From Rhineura floridana (lineage: Eukaryota > Chordata > Lepidosauria > Squamata > Rhineuridae), in assembly GCF_030035675.1 (NCBI RefSeq), contig NC_084482.1, positions 224,174,943-224,238,942 of the forward strand: 64,000 bases of DNA, given 5' to 3'. Below, in pieces: positions 1 to 10,612 of this stretch; position 1 is the first letter of the stretch; every line of letters begins with the position of its first letter. Under the pieces are notes generated by a model. It saw only the letters and a program-made list of their open reading frames with translations. It was not told the DNA's origin and did no database searches. Made by a program: the position numbers and the translations under genes.

Positions 1-620
1 GTGCTCTCTGCCGCGGCTTGTGTGGGTCCTGCTTGCCTGCTGTCGCCTGCTGACGTCGCCTTTGCTGCGGCTTATGTGGGTCCTGCAGCTGTTGCCTGCT
101 AACGTTGCCTCTGCTGATTCTATCGCTGCTGTGTGCTGTGGTCTTGTGTTGTCTCCTCCATCGTCGTTCCGCCGCTGCTGGATGCTTCTTCCTTGCTGTG
201 GTTCGGCCGCTCTTACTGCTCGTCGGGGCCGTGGCTGGTCGTTGCTGGGCGGCGTGTTTCCACTCTACCGCCGCTGCGGCCTGCGGCGTTTTTTGCCGCG
301 GTTCGAGCTTCCATCGTCGCCGCCGCGGCTGTGCCTTCGGCTGCTGCTATTGCTGTGTTTGTCTTCTGTCGTGCTTGTTGCCGCTGCGGCTTCTTTTTTG
401 TTGCAGCTGGTGGTTCTCTTTGTCGTTGCTCGGCCTGGTTTTCTTTCCGTCCCCGCCGTTGCGGTTTATGCTTTTATTGGTGGCCCTTGCCTCCTTGCCA
501 CCATTATTGTCTGGATTTCCGAGGGTGGCATTGTTGTGGGAAGAAGAGAGATTCTGGAGTCGACATTCGTGTGCACAGAGTATGGGACTATGTCTGACGT
601 GTTGGTTTGAATTGGAGGTG
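1..620. other. GC-rich, CTG/GCC-skewed stretch without a recognisable gene
   Basis: The plus strand is rich in short CTG, GCC and TTG words. Several overlapping frames stay open here, but their translations are leucine-, cysteine- and alanine-rich low complexity with no motif. It lies just upstream of an L2 LINE and could be the GC-rich leader of that element or unrelated CpG-rich DNA. I cannot decide between these. Confidence 0.4.
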
Positions 621-720
621 TGAATGTGCATATGAGTGTGTGTTGTGAGTGAGTGTGTATGTTTGCATTTATAAATTGGTTGCACATATAAGTGGATAGT
701 TTGTGATTTAAACTATTTCA

Positions 721-3700
721 TTTTTACTGCAGTCCTAAAGGAGTGGCTGGTAGTCTCCGGGGTGTATGGGGTGGGTCTTGCTTGTATTATTGTCTTAGGT
801 AGGCCTGTCCATTAGGCTGTAGGGATAGGGGCATGTGTAAACCAAGGGGGGATGGAACAGAGAAGGATGGGGGCCAAGTTAAACCAAGTTCGGGCGGCAG
901 GCGCTGGACTGATGCTAAGGGCAAACCACGTCAATCCAGAAGAACAGGGGATAGATGCGTAATACCCATCCCCTGTTCTGGGTCCGCCCAAAACCAGAAG
1001 TTAACTGGGGGACGCAGGATTCCTACCGACCTTCGATGGCTGTTATGTAACGCCAGGTCTGTGACACAAAAAACATCTGTCATCCATGATATGATACTGG
1101 ATGAGTGCACAGACCTGGTATGTATTACGGAGACCTGGCTGGACGAGGCCTCAGCTCCCACTCTTGAGGCCATGTGTCCGCCAGGTTTCCGCTATGCACA
1201 GCAACCAAGGGTGGGAAGGCGGGGAGGGGGAGTGGCAGTCATCTATTGGGAGTCCTTGATGTTCACCAGGCCTCCGCTCCCAAGGACCAAGTTTGTTGAT
1301 TGCATGTACTGGAGGTTGGGCCCGAAGGGCAGTTTGGGGATCCTGCTTGTGTACCGCCCGCCCTGCTGCACGGCAGACTCCCTGACCGAGGTGCTGGAAG
1401 TGGTCTCGGATGTGCGAACGTTGACCCCAGAACTTTTAGTGCTGGGGGATTTTAACGTACACGCTGAGACCACTCTCATTGGAGCCCCTCGGGATTTCCT
1501 GGAAACCATGGCTTCCTGGGAACTGCACCTTAGTAACACTGAGCCCACCCATGTAGCCGGTCATGCTCTCGACCTTGTATTTGTCCTGGGAGTGGTGGGG
1601 AGTGTTCTGAAGTTGGGGGCCTTTTCTTTTACCCCCGTGTCATGGTCAGATCACTATCTGGTGAATTTTAACTTCTTGATGCCACACACCCTCCGCAGGG
1701 GTAAAGGACCTATTAGAATGGTCCGCCCCAGACGCCTGATGGATCCGGATGGATTCCTGACTGCGCTTGGGGATTTGGAACCTGCTGAAGGTCGTCCGGT
1801 CGAAACCCTGGTGACGGAGTGGAACGAGGGAATCACCAGGGCACTAGACCGGGTGGCTCCGAAACGTCCTCTCCCCCTGAACAGAACTCAGACAGCACCG
1901 TGGTATACACCTCGGTTGCGAAGTCTGAGACAGGAGGTGAGACGACTAGAACGCCGGTGGCGGAAATCCCACTCTGAAGATGCTCGAACACAGGTTAGAG
2001 CAGCAATAGCTGCCTACCAGGTGGCAATAAAGGCAACAAAGAAAGATTTCTTTGCTGCCTCTATTGCATCCGCAGAGTGCTGTCCCAGGAAGCTGTTCCA
2101 AGTGGTCCGAAGCCTGGTCGGTCCAGTCGCTCAGGAACCCTTGGAGCATTCAAAGGCTTCCTGTGACAAATTGGCTAGGCACTTTGCCGATAAAGTCGAA
2201 CATCTGAAGAACTCGATTCCGTACGCTGTGGATGCAGTAGAGGATCCAGAGTTGACCAGTTGTAATCCGGTTCAGTGGGATTGGTTTCGGCCTCTTCCTT
2301 CTGAGGATGTGGACAAGGCACTTTCAACGGTGAAGCCTACCACCTGTCTGACTGATCCTTGCCCATCATGGTTCCTTATGAACTGCAAGGAAAAATTGGG
2401 CGAAGGGATTAGTGCGGTGGTAAATGCATCCTTGAAGGAGGGTGTAATGCCACCGGCCCTCCAGGAGGCAATTATAAAACCTATTCTAAAAAAGTCCTCC
2501 TTGGATCCCCAAATTTTGAACAACTTTTGCCCCATTTCGAATTTGCCATTTTTGGGCAAGGTCATTGAGCGAGTGGTGGCTAACCAGTTGTCAGCACACT
2601 TGGATGAAACGGATTATTTAGATCCATACCAATCGGGTTTCAGGACTGGACATGGTACTGAAACAGCCTTGGTCGCTCTGGTAGATGATATGAGGAGGGC
2701 ACTAGACAGGGGAGAATTCACCTTTCTTGTCCTCCTGGATCTCTCAGCGGCTTTTCATACCGTCAACCACGGTATCCTGTTAGATCGCCTGGAGGGATTG
2801 GGAATAGGAGGCACTGTTTTACAGTGGTTCCGTTCCTTTCTGTCTGACAGACATCAACAGGTAGCATTGGGGGATGAGGTTTCAGACCCTTGGCCCCTCA
2901 CTTGTGGAGTGCCACAGGGTTCTATCCTCTCTCCCATGCTATTTAACATCTATGTAAAACCGCTGGGAGCTATCATCAGGAGTTTTGGGCTGCGATGTCA
3001 CCAATATGCTGATGACACGCAGCTCTATCTCTCCTTTAAATCTTCACCGGAGTTGGCTGCAGAGACCTTGTCCAAGTGCCTGGAATCCGTGAGTGGGTGG
3101 ATGGGAAGAAACAGGCTGAAGCTCAATCCTGATAAGACCGAGGTGCTACTTGTGGGTGACAGGGGAAAGTTGGGTGTTGCTGACCTGAATCTTAATGGGG
3201 TAAGATTACCCCTGAGGGATCAGGTCCGCAGCCTCGGGGTTGTTCTTGATTCCAAGCTGTCCATGGAGGCTCAGATTTCGGCAGTGAGCCGGGCAGCTTG
3301 GTATCAACTACACCTCATACGGAGGTTGCAACCCTACCTCCCTATTCATCAGCTCCCACTGGTGGTACATGCCCTGGTCACTTCTCGATTAGACTACTGC
3401 AATGCGCTCTACATGGGGTTACCCTTGAAAACGGTCCAGAAACTACAACTGGTGCAGAATGCGGCGGCACGCCTGCTTACAAACAGCCGCCGCCGTGATC
3501 ACATCACGCCGGTGTTAATTCATCTACATTGGCTTCCAGTTGTTTTCCGGGCCCAATTCAAGGTGTTGGTCTTAACCTTTAAATCCCTATACGGTCTCGG
3601 CCCAGTTTACCTGAAGGAGCACCTCCAGTACCACTAACTAAGCCGCCCAACCAGATCAGCCACACAGGGCCTTCTCTCCGTCCCACCAACGAAAACAGCT

Positions 3701-4060
3701 AGGTTGGTGGGGACTAGAGAGAGGGCATTCTCAGTGGCGGCCCCCACTCTCTGGAACTCCCTCCCGTTCGATCTTCGCCATGCCCCTTCCCTAGATACAT
3801 TTCGCCAAGCCTTGAAAACATGGCTCTTTGGACAGGCCTTTGGGATCCCCGGGGTGGGCTAATTTCTTTATATTGTTTTAAAACTGTCTATTGATGGCCC
3901 TAAACTGTTCTGTACTGGTGCTTTTAAAATGATTATTGTTGACTGCACTGTATTTTATTATGTATTTATATTGTATTTGAACTTTAATGTTGTACGTCGC
4001 CTAGAGTGGTTTCGGCCAGATAGGCGACACAAAAATTAAATTTATTTATTTATTTATTTA
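721..4060 (+). mobile_element. L2-clade LINE, nearly complete
   Basis: A non-LTR retrotransposon in sense orientation. It has a short leader, one long endonuclease–reverse transcriptase frame, a 3' UTR of about 200 bp and a terminal ATTTA-type short tandem repeat ending near 4060. The C-terminal block, with its aromatic and leucine-rich motifs after the RT, is typical of L2 elements in fish and reptiles. The 5' boundary is uncertain and may lie further left. No target duplication is obvious. The 3' UTR family recurs in this window on the minus strand at 5.5, 14.9, 19.9 and 33.2 kb. Confidence 0.85.
833..3862 (+). pseudogene. L2 ORF2: endonuclease plus reverse transcriptase, one in-frame stop
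   Basis: The 934-codon open frame starts at the ATG at 833. Residues about 65–290 form an apurinic-type endonuclease (GDFN with Asp near 206; SDH with Asp near 273). Residues about 480–770 form the reverse transcriptase: motif A LLDLSAAF with Asp near 636, the block PQGSILSPMLFN, and the catalytic YADD at 725–728. Motif A is followed by His-Thr where Asp-Thr is usual. A TAA at 3635–3637 interrupts the frame, yet it stays open for 74 more codons to the TAA at 3860–3862. That stretch reads as the normal L2 C terminus (ERAFSVAAPTLWNSLP, then ALKTWLFGQAF). The copy therefore differs from an intact protein mainly by one nonsense codon, which points to a fairly recent insertion. The enzyme would nick the target and reverse-transcribe the LINE RNA there. 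Confidence 0.85.
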
Positions 4061-4380
4061 TATGGTATGCACAAAGCTCTCCTCCAACACCACATTTCAA
4101 AGGAGTTGATTTTTCTCTTACCCACTTTTTTCACTGTCCAACTTTCACATTCATACACAGAGATCAAGAATACCATGGTCTGAATGATCCTGACTTTGGT
4201 GTTCAGTGATACATCTTTGCATTTTCTACTTCTCTCATAGCTGTCCTCCGCAGTCCTAACCTGATTTCTTGACTATTGTCTCCATTTTGGTTTATGACTT
4301 TGCCGAGGTATTGATAATCCTTAACAAGTTCAATGTCCTCGTTGTGAACATATGATTAGTGTCTGGACTTTTTTCTTTTT
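4061..4380 (-). mobile_element. Bov-B (RTE) LINE fragment, reversed
   Basis: The reverse complement reads as the C-terminal part of a Bov-B reverse transcriptase. It contains the same stretch as the forward copy starting near 5165 (a spacer with 'GATGTATCACTGAACAC', then the block coding for MWCWRRALRIPW). It has no 3' end and is a fragment. Confidence 0.7.
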
Positions 4381-5159
4381 AAAAAAATAATAATAGACTC
4401 AGAGCGGGGCAGATTTCCATCAGGACTGCAACACAGGGAAGGTTTAGCTTTTTCCTCTCTGGCTCACCTATCACGACCTTGTCAAAAAGCACCCATCCCA
4501 GATGGAAAAAAACTTGGTGGTACCTTCGGCCCAAGAGAGGAGTAGCTCCCTCCACTCAGCGTCATCTGCATGGATCCAAAATACTCTAGGTGCCAAATGA
4601 ATATATCATTCCTGCTGATCTCAGAGGCTTGTGTGTAGTTTGTGTTTCTGGTCTCTGGCATCCAGTGACTTACACATGAGCCACCTGATTTGCAGTGACA
4701 GGTGGTTACGCCATATCAATGGGGCAGTGGAATCCACTCCAGGTTTTAGTCAGTACCTTCGACAGAGGTGACGTGTATGTGTGGTATGGAAAGGAAGTGT
4801 CCTGCAATTGATGGAAGAGGAGGGGAGGCTGGCAAAAATATTTGTTTATTTATTTATTTTTATTTCTAAGATTCCGTATACACCTTTCACCATAAGGCCC
4901 CAAGGCAGGTTACAACAATCCCAGAGTATATTGTCATCACTTCACTGCAAAAAGTCTGGCCTTTGGAGGGAAGTGGGTTTGTTGCGCAATCAACTCCCAA
5001 TCTATAGCAGTGCAACCTGAATTTGCCAGTTTATGATTGAATCCCACCCAAAAAATAGTGACAGCCCAGACGTGCCCCTTTTGAAGTGTTGCCTTCAGAA
5101 TAGTCATGTGTAGGATTGCATTGAAAGCCATTGTGTATGACTTGATAAAGGACCTGTTA
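4381..5159. other. No gene seen; old repeat debris
   Basis: No supported coding region. Around 4840–4935 there is a TTTA-rich run followed by a short stretch resembling the 3' end of L2/CR1-type LINEs on the minus strand. The rest is unassigned. Confidence 0.4.
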
Positions 5160-5565
5160 AGCTATGAGAGAACTAGAAAAGGTCCTCAAATGCAAAGATG
5201 TATCACTGAACACTAAAGTCAGGATCATTCAAACCATGGTATTTCTGATCTCTGTATGGATGTGAAAGCTGGACAGTGAAAAAAAGCAGATAAGAGAAAA
5301 ATCAACTCATTCGAAATGTGGTGTTGGAGAAGAGCTTTGCGGATACCATGGACTGCAAAAAAGGCAAATAATTGGGTGTTAGAACAAATTAAACCAGAAC
5401 TCTCCAGAGAAGCTAAAATGGTGAAACTGAGGTTATCATACTTTGGACACATAATGAGAAGACCTGATTCACTAGAGAAGACCATAATGCTGGGAAAAAC
5501 AGAAGGGAGTAGAAAAAGAGGAAGGCCAAACAAGAGATTATTTATTATTATTATTATTATTATTA

Positions 5566-5597
<32 letters not shown>

Positions 5598-5995
5598 TTG
5601 TTACATTTATATACCGCCCATAGCAAGTAGCTCTCAGGGCAGTAAACAGAATAGGATAAAATACATACATCATAATAATAAAATCACAAAACATATAAGA
5701 CACAATGAAAGCAAAATACAATTAAACAAAATATAAGATGATAAAGGATTAGTATTACAAGATTAAAATGATTAAAATGCCTGGGAGCATAAGAAGGTCT
5801 TTACCTGGCACCGGAAAGATAATAATGTAGGCGCCAGGCGTACCTCTTCGGGGAGGCTATTCCACAACATCAAGGAAGCCACAGACCTGAACTTACAGGA
5901 TCTGAACAGGGTGATTCATGACAGATGCTCTTGGAGGTCACTGATTCATAGGGTTGCCATAAGTCGTAGTCAACCTGAAGGTACATAACAACAAC
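5160..5995 (+). mobile_element. Bov-B LINE 3' end, split by an L2 fragment
   Basis: Bov-B C-terminal coding sequence runs from about 5160 to 5537 (MWCWRRALRIPWT; then LSYFGHIMRRPDSLEK). It resumes at about 5880 with the 3' UTR ending in the Bov-B hallmark tail: a 'CGCCATAAGTCG…' type motif, here GTTGCCATAAGTCGTAGTC, followed by a CAACAACA tail. A minus-strand L2 3' end lies between the two halves. The 3' tail is the module shared with the SINEs of this window. Confidence 0.8.
5538..5880 (-). mobile_element. L2 LINE 3' end inserted in Bov-B
   Basis: It begins on the plus strand with an ATT microsatellite (about 5537–5597), the terminal repeat of a reversed L2. The L2 3' UTR and the last coding block follow, with the GGCGCC motif near 5831 and the 'GGAGGCTATTCCACA' region, which is the antisense of the LWNSLP block. 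It is 5'-truncated. Confidence 0.75.
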
Positions 5996-6041
5996 AAGAT
6001 CAGAAGAGCCCTGAAGCTAGTCCACAGTCGCCAGCCAAATG

Positions 6042-6375
6042 TGTTGGCTATTAAACCGAGAAAGCAGAGGTTAAATTTCCACAAGTGAGCTTCGTGACTT
6101 AGAAGTGAAAGTTGGCAGAGCTCGAGCCATCTTCAAGGACACGTTGCTAAGCAACCTAGGCTCGGGCAGCTGGCCTTATCTATATAGAGGGCCAGCAGAC
6201 ACTTGTGAGTGTGGGGGTCGAGGAGTTTGTACAGAGAGAGCTTGTGATATATTGTCAGTAAAGTGACTCTTAAAACTTATTGCTTGTCCGGCTCATTGCT
6301 TCAACTGGCATCTAGCCTGTCACTATACTGTTCTGCATCCTGGGCATCTGCTTGCGCCAGATACAACATCCAACA
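6042..6375 (+). repeat. 5' LTR of copia copy 1
   Basis: It starts TGTTGGC and ends CATCCAACA. It carries a TATATAGAG box near 6181–6188 that may serve as its promoter. It pairs with 9168–9501. Confidence 0.88.
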
Positions 6376-6377
6376 AG

Positions 6378-6395
6378 TGGTAGCAGAGGATGGTT
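6378..6395 (+). promoter_or_regulatory. Primer-binding site for initiator tRNA-Met
   Basis: TGGTAGCAGAGGATGGTT lies two bases after the 5' LTR. It equals the reverse complement of the 3' end of the vertebrate initiator tRNA-Met as I know that tRNA (18 of 18). Copia elements commonly prime from initiator tRNA-Met. Confidence 0.85.
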
Positions 6396-6613
6396 ACCTG
6401 GTGCTGATGGTTACCTGGTGCTGATGGTTACCTGGTGCTGAGGATTGCAGAAAAGCGGCAGAGAAAAGCCAGAACTGCAGACCAGCGAGTAAAACAGCAG
6501 AGAGACGGAGAAACCAAAAGCTGAGCTGAAAGCTGTGAGAGAGCCATGGGGAAAAAAAAAAAACCTGACTGAAGGACAGAGGTGAGAATCTCTAATTACA
6601 ATGGCGGTGAACT

Positions 6614-8977
6614 GTGAAAAGTGAAAGTATGTCTGTTACGTTATCGGCCGGGATTCCCTTGGAAAGGCTGACAGGGAAAAATTATGGCACTTGGAAACAG
6701 AGAATGCAGGCTTTTCTAGTGAAAGAAGACCTGTGGAAAGCTATCGCAGAAGACCCACCCGCCGGGGTGCCTATTCCAGCAGATTGGAGAAGGCTGGATG
6801 AGAGGGCAAAGGCGTTAATTGTTCTTGCTATTGATGATTCTCAATTACTGCACGTGCGTGATGCAACAACGGCAAAGGAAACCTGGGAAACTTTAAGAAA
6901 TATTCATGTGAAAAAGACTGCCAGTTCTAAAATATATCTTGCCAGAAGATTGTATCAGATGCGCTTATCTGGAGATACAACCATGTCAGAGCATTTGTTG
7001 GAAATAAACAGACTGTTTACTGAGTTGTCAGAACGTGAAATTGAACATTCTCAAACGCAAAAAGTGTATATCACATTAGCTTCACTAGATTCAAGTTATG
7101 ATAGTCTGGTGAGCTCTTTGGAAGCAATGGATGATGCTAATCTCAATATGGATTATATTGAAGGCAAACTTTTACAAGAATTCCAAAGGAGGCAGGAAAT
7201 GGCAAAGCAGGAAAAGACTGAGTCTAAACACAACGTGGAAAAACAGAACAACAAAGCTGCACAAGAGAGACTGTATGGACAAAAGGCATGTTATTTTTGT
7301 GGTTCCAAGCAACATCTTCAAAGGAATTGTGAAGCAAGAAGAAGAGAAAGAGGAAGAAAACCATGTGTACAGGTGATCTATGCTAGTAAGAATAAGCAAT
7401 GTATTAACAATGAGCAGGGAAATAACTGTAAAGATTTATGGGCAATTGACAGTGGGGCAACAAATAGTATAATCAAAGATAAATCAATGTTTCATACATT
7501 TTGTGACGTAGAGGATCATGTAATAATGGCCGATGGATCTAAGAAACAGATCAAAAGTAGGGGTACAGTGAAATTAGCAGGTTTCAATACCATTATGACA
7601 GATGTGCTGTTTGTTCCTGATATCAAATGTAACATTATGGCTGTGTCGAAACTCAATGAAATGGGGTTCAATGTAATGTTCAAAAGGGGTTCAGTGCATG
7701 TAATGAGAGGAGAAAAAATATTCATGAAAGGAATAGTGAGGAACTCATTGTTCTTCTTACACGTGAAACAAACAAATCATGTACTCATGTGTGCTAATAA
7801 GAAACCCCATAATAATTGTGTTCATTTATGGCACAGAAAACTAGGCCATATAGGATATGAAAATGTGGTGAAAACAACAGAGAACAGTAATGATGTGACA
7901 TTGAGAAACTGTGAAAAATATGTAGACTGCCACGTGTGTAAACAAACTAGGGCAGTTGTGGCTGCAAAGAACAAAGAAGCAATGCCCAGTACAAATGCAC
8001 CTTATCAATTAATACACGTGGACTTAGTGGGGCCATTTCAACCTACTCAGGGGGGTGCAAGATATTTCCTGACAATAGTTGATGATTTTTCAAAATTCTG
8101 CACTGTTTATTTACTAAAAGCTAAAAGTGAAGCTGCAGAGAAACTGAAAAGATTTATTACAAAAATTGAAGTGCAGTTTGGTGTCAAAATACAGAGAATA
8201 AGATCAGATCAAGGAGGAGAGTTCTTAGGACACTCTTTTACTGAATACTTGGATAAAAGAGGAATAAAACAGGAGTTAACAGCCCCTTATAGTCCTCATC
8301 AGAACGGGTTAGCTGAACGCTGGAACAGGTTGCTTCAGGACTCAATAAGATCAATGCTATGTGACTCCTCTTTAACACAAGGTTTCTGGGGAGAGTGTGT
8401 TCTGTATTCAGCTTACATTCAAAACAGAATATTCCATAAGGCCACTGGAATGTCTCCTTATCAGAAATTGTATGACAGAAAACCCAGATTAAAACATTTG
8501 ATTAGGTTTGGAGCAGAATGCTGGGTACATGTTCCCAAAAATAAAAGGACAGGGAAGCTGCAAAGGAGAGCAGACAAAGGGTACATGCTGGGATTTGAAA
8601 ACACGTATTACAGAATATGGCTGCCAAAACAAAGGTCTGTAGTGTTAAGCAGAAGCGTGCAAGCAATAGAGCAGGATTGGGAAGAGAAAACATATGTGGA
8701 GTTGGGAAACACTGAAGGTAATAATGAACAAGAACAGGCAGACACAGTACCTATAAAACAAGAAGAAACAGGCAGCAGTAGTGAATCAAGTTCTAGCTCT
8801 GAGAGAGAAACAGAGGAATCGCCTGACACAGACACAGACACTAAGGCAGAAATACAACCACGCAGATCAGAGAGAACAACCAAAGGTATTCCACCTGTTA
8901 GATTTAAAATAAATTCCATTAAACATATAGACTTCAGTAACTGGAAAAAGTGGGATGATGGAAATCATGAAGAGTAA
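6614..8977 (+). CDS. Copia gag–protease–integrase frame (fossil element)
   Basis: A single frame of 787 codons. In order, the parts are: a copia-type gag N terminus (GKNYGTWKQRMQAFLVKED, near residues 20–40); a CCHC zinc knuckle near residue 226 (CYFCGSKQHLQRNC); an aspartic protease motif DSGAT near 278; a pre-integrase block LWHRKLGHIGYENV near 405; the integrase core (HVDLVGPF; RSDQGGEF; NGLAERWNR); and an acidic, serine-rich tail ending in the RRSERTTKGIPPVRF block. In ordinary copia elements a reverse transcriptase and RNase H follow this point in the same polyprotein; none is recognisable here. The frame belongs to the mobile element and is not a host gene. Confidence 0.85.
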   Translation: MKSESMSVTLSAGIPLERLTGKNYGTWKQRMQAFLVKEDLWKAIAEDPPAGVPIPADWRRLDERAKALIVLAIDDSQLLHVRDATTAKETWETLRNIHVKKTASSKIYLARRLYQMRLSGDTTMSEHLLEINRLFTELSEREIEHSQTQKVYITLASLDSSYDSLVSSLEAMDDANLNMDYIEGKLLQEFQRRQEMAKQEKTESKHNVEKQNNKAAQERLYGQKACYFCGSKQHLQRNCEARRRERGRKPCVQVIYASKNKQCINNEQGNNCKDLWAIDSGATNSIIKDKSMFHTFCDVEDHVIMADGSKKQIKSRGTVKLAGFNTIMTDVLFVPDIKCNIMAVSKLNEMGFNVMFKRGSVHVMRGEKIFMKGIVRNSLFFLHVKQTNHVLMCANKKPHNNCVHLWHRKLGHIGYENVVKTTENSNDVTLRNCEKYVDCHVCKQTRAVVAAKNKEAMPSTNAPYQLIHVDLVGPFQPTQGGARYFLTIVDDFSKFCTVYLLKAKSEAAEKLKRFITKIEVQFGVKIQRIRSDQGGEFLGHSFTEYLDKRGIKQELTAPYSPHQNGLAERWNRLLQDSIRSMLCDSSLTQGFWGECVLYSAYIQNRIFHKATGMSPYQKLYDRKPRLKHLIRFGAECWVHVPKNKRTGKLQRRADKGYMLGFENTYYRIWLPKQRSVVLSRSVQAIEQDWEEKTYVELGNTEGNNEQEQADTVPIKQEETGSSSESSSSSERETEESPDTDTDTKAEIQPRRSERTTKGIPPVRFKINSIKHIDFSNWKKWDDGNHEE

Positions 8978-9167
8978 TGAAATATAATGAAAATGATGCT
9001 GAGATTGCAAGAGAGTAACTGTATTACAAACGAAAGTGATGAAAACTGAAATAAAAGGAAATGTATCAGAAGAATAAAACCAAATGATGTAATGACATGT
9101 AAAATGTAACACATACAAATGGAAGAGAAATGTAACTGGCTGAATGTGGAAATTTAAGGTGGGGGAT

Positions 9168-9501
9168 TGTTGGCTATTAAACCGAGAAAGCAGAGGTTAA
9201 ATTTCCACAAGTGAGCTACGTGACTTAGAAGCGAAAGTTGGCAGAGCTCGAGCCATCTTCAAGGACACGTTGCTAAGCAACCTAGGCTCGGGCAGCTGGC
9301 CTTATCTATATAGAGGGCCAGCAGACACTTGTGAGTGTGGGGGTCGAGGAGTTTGTACAGACAGAGCTTGTGATATATTGTCAGTAAAGTGACTCTTAAA
9401 ACTTATTGCTTGTCCGGCTCATTGCTTCAACTGGCATCTAGCCTGTCACTATACTGTTCTGCATCCTGGGCATCTGCTTGCGCCAGATCCAACATCCATC
9501 A
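9168..9501 (+). repeat. 3' LTR of copia copy 1
   Basis: It is preceded by the purine tract AAGGTGGGGGA. It is about 98.5% identical to the 5' LTR by eye. Confidence 0.87.
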
Positions 9502-10109
9502 GGATGCCGCAAAGGGAAGCCAGAAAGCAGGACCTGAGTGCAACGGCAACACTCTCTCCACTTGTTTGGAACGTAATGTCAGAGCGTAGAGGAAAGGAAG
9601 GCTGGGCAACCACATAAGAGCAATGGCCCATGTTCTCACAGTGGCCAACCAGATGCTTATGAGCAGCCCACAAACAGGACCTGAGTGCAAGAGCATTCTC
9701 CCCACCTGCATTTTCAGGCAACTGGGATTCAGAGGCATGGTGCTTCCAGCTGTGGAGGAAGAACATAGCCATCAATGATTAGTAGCCACTGATAGCCACA
9801 TCCTCCATGAAATTGTCCAATTTTCTTTTAAAGCCATCCAAGCCAGTGCCCATCACTGCCTCCTGTGGGAGGGAGTTCCATAGTTTAACTATGCTTTGCA
9901 TGAAGAAGGACTTTCTTTTGTCTGTCCTGAATCTTCCAACATTCAGCTTAATTGAACTCCCACAAGTTCTAATGTTATGAGAGAGAGAGAAAGTTTCTCT
10001 ATCCACTTTCTCCACACTATGCGTAATTTTACACGCTTCTACGATGTCACCTCTGACTTGCCTGTTCTCTAAACTAAAAAGCCTGAAATGATGAACCTCA
10101 CCCTGGGTA

Positions 10110-10470
10110 AATGATTATTCATTGGCGATCACTCGTGGCCGAGTAAGATTGTCTTCCAAGATAAGGTCTTTCACAGTGGGTCTGTAAGTGACTGTGGAGG
10201 CCAATCCTGGATCCACACAGCCTCCCACAGTAAGGACATCGGTTTCCAGATTGATTTGCTTGGAAGACGCCTGTGCGTGAATTTGTTTTATATGGGGAGA
10301 TCGGCGCACGACGATCAACACACGATCTTGACAGAAAAAGGCTCTGATCCAATGGCATGGATACCAAGACGATTGGAAGTCTTTTATCTGATGCAGCCTT
10401 CATCCGCCTTCACAGCCGTTGTAATGCACACATTGTTATCCTCCGCCTGTTCCCTATGTCTCCAAGCATC
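10110..10470 (-). repeat. Unclassified interspersed repeat with a C2H2-like motif
   Basis: On the minus strand a frame at 10119–10403 contains CPYCGRLCGSRIGLHSHLQTH, a C2H2-like finger preceded by a basic/serine stretch. A second copy of the same repeat, about 85–90% similar by eye, lies at 49605–49790 in the same orientation. A finger of this 'SRIGLxSH' kind occurs at the ends of some transposon proteins. I cannot name the family. Confidence 0.5.
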
Positions 10471-10494
10471 CTACAGTCAGCATGAAAAGGGAGT

Positions 10495-10612
10495 GTGTTA
10501 GTCACTGAGAAGAGTCTTCTAATAGGCTTCCTTGCCTTTCCTGCTGATTGGAGCCAATCAGAGTGAAAGGAGGTGAGTCAACCACTGAGAAGACTCTTCT
10601 CACAGCCCCAAA
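10495..10612. repeat. Imperfect long palindrome, MITE-like
   Basis: Two arms of about 55 bp face each other around the perfect stem CTGATTGG/CCAATCAG near 10548–10565. The outer ends both carry GAGAAGA…TCTTCT. It looks like a small foldback element. Confidence 0.5.

Larger units (their letters stand above)
6042..9501 (+). mobile_element. Ty1/copia LTR retrotransposon, copy 1 (fossil)
   Basis: A 3460-bp element bounded by two 334-bp LTRs with TG…CA ends (6042–6375 and 9168–9501). Parts seen are the primer site, one long frame with gag, protease and integrase, and a polypurine tract just before the 3' LTR. I see no reverse transcriptase–RNase H part, so it looks non-autonomous although its single frame looks whole. 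The LTRs differ at about 5 of 334 sites (1.5%), which is young to middle-aged: several million years if 1e-9 substitutions per site per year is assumed. The flanks AAATG and GGATG may be a diverged 5-bp target duplication. Confidence 0.88.
5996..10090 (-). mobile_element. CR1-type LINE 3' fragment, split by copia element 1
   Basis: Two pieces flank the copia insertion, 5996–6041 and 9502–10090. On the minus strand the right piece encodes IVKLWNSLPQEAVM and LDGFKRKLDNFM, the C-terminal block of CR1-like reverse transcriptases. A related reversed fragment lies at 50276–50570. The element is 5'-truncated and old. Confidence 0.65.

Noticed and set aside
20-623. Three overlapping open frames of 150–196 codons at the left edge
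   Set aside because: They are overlapping low-complexity translations of one GC-rich stretch with no start context, domain or codon pattern.
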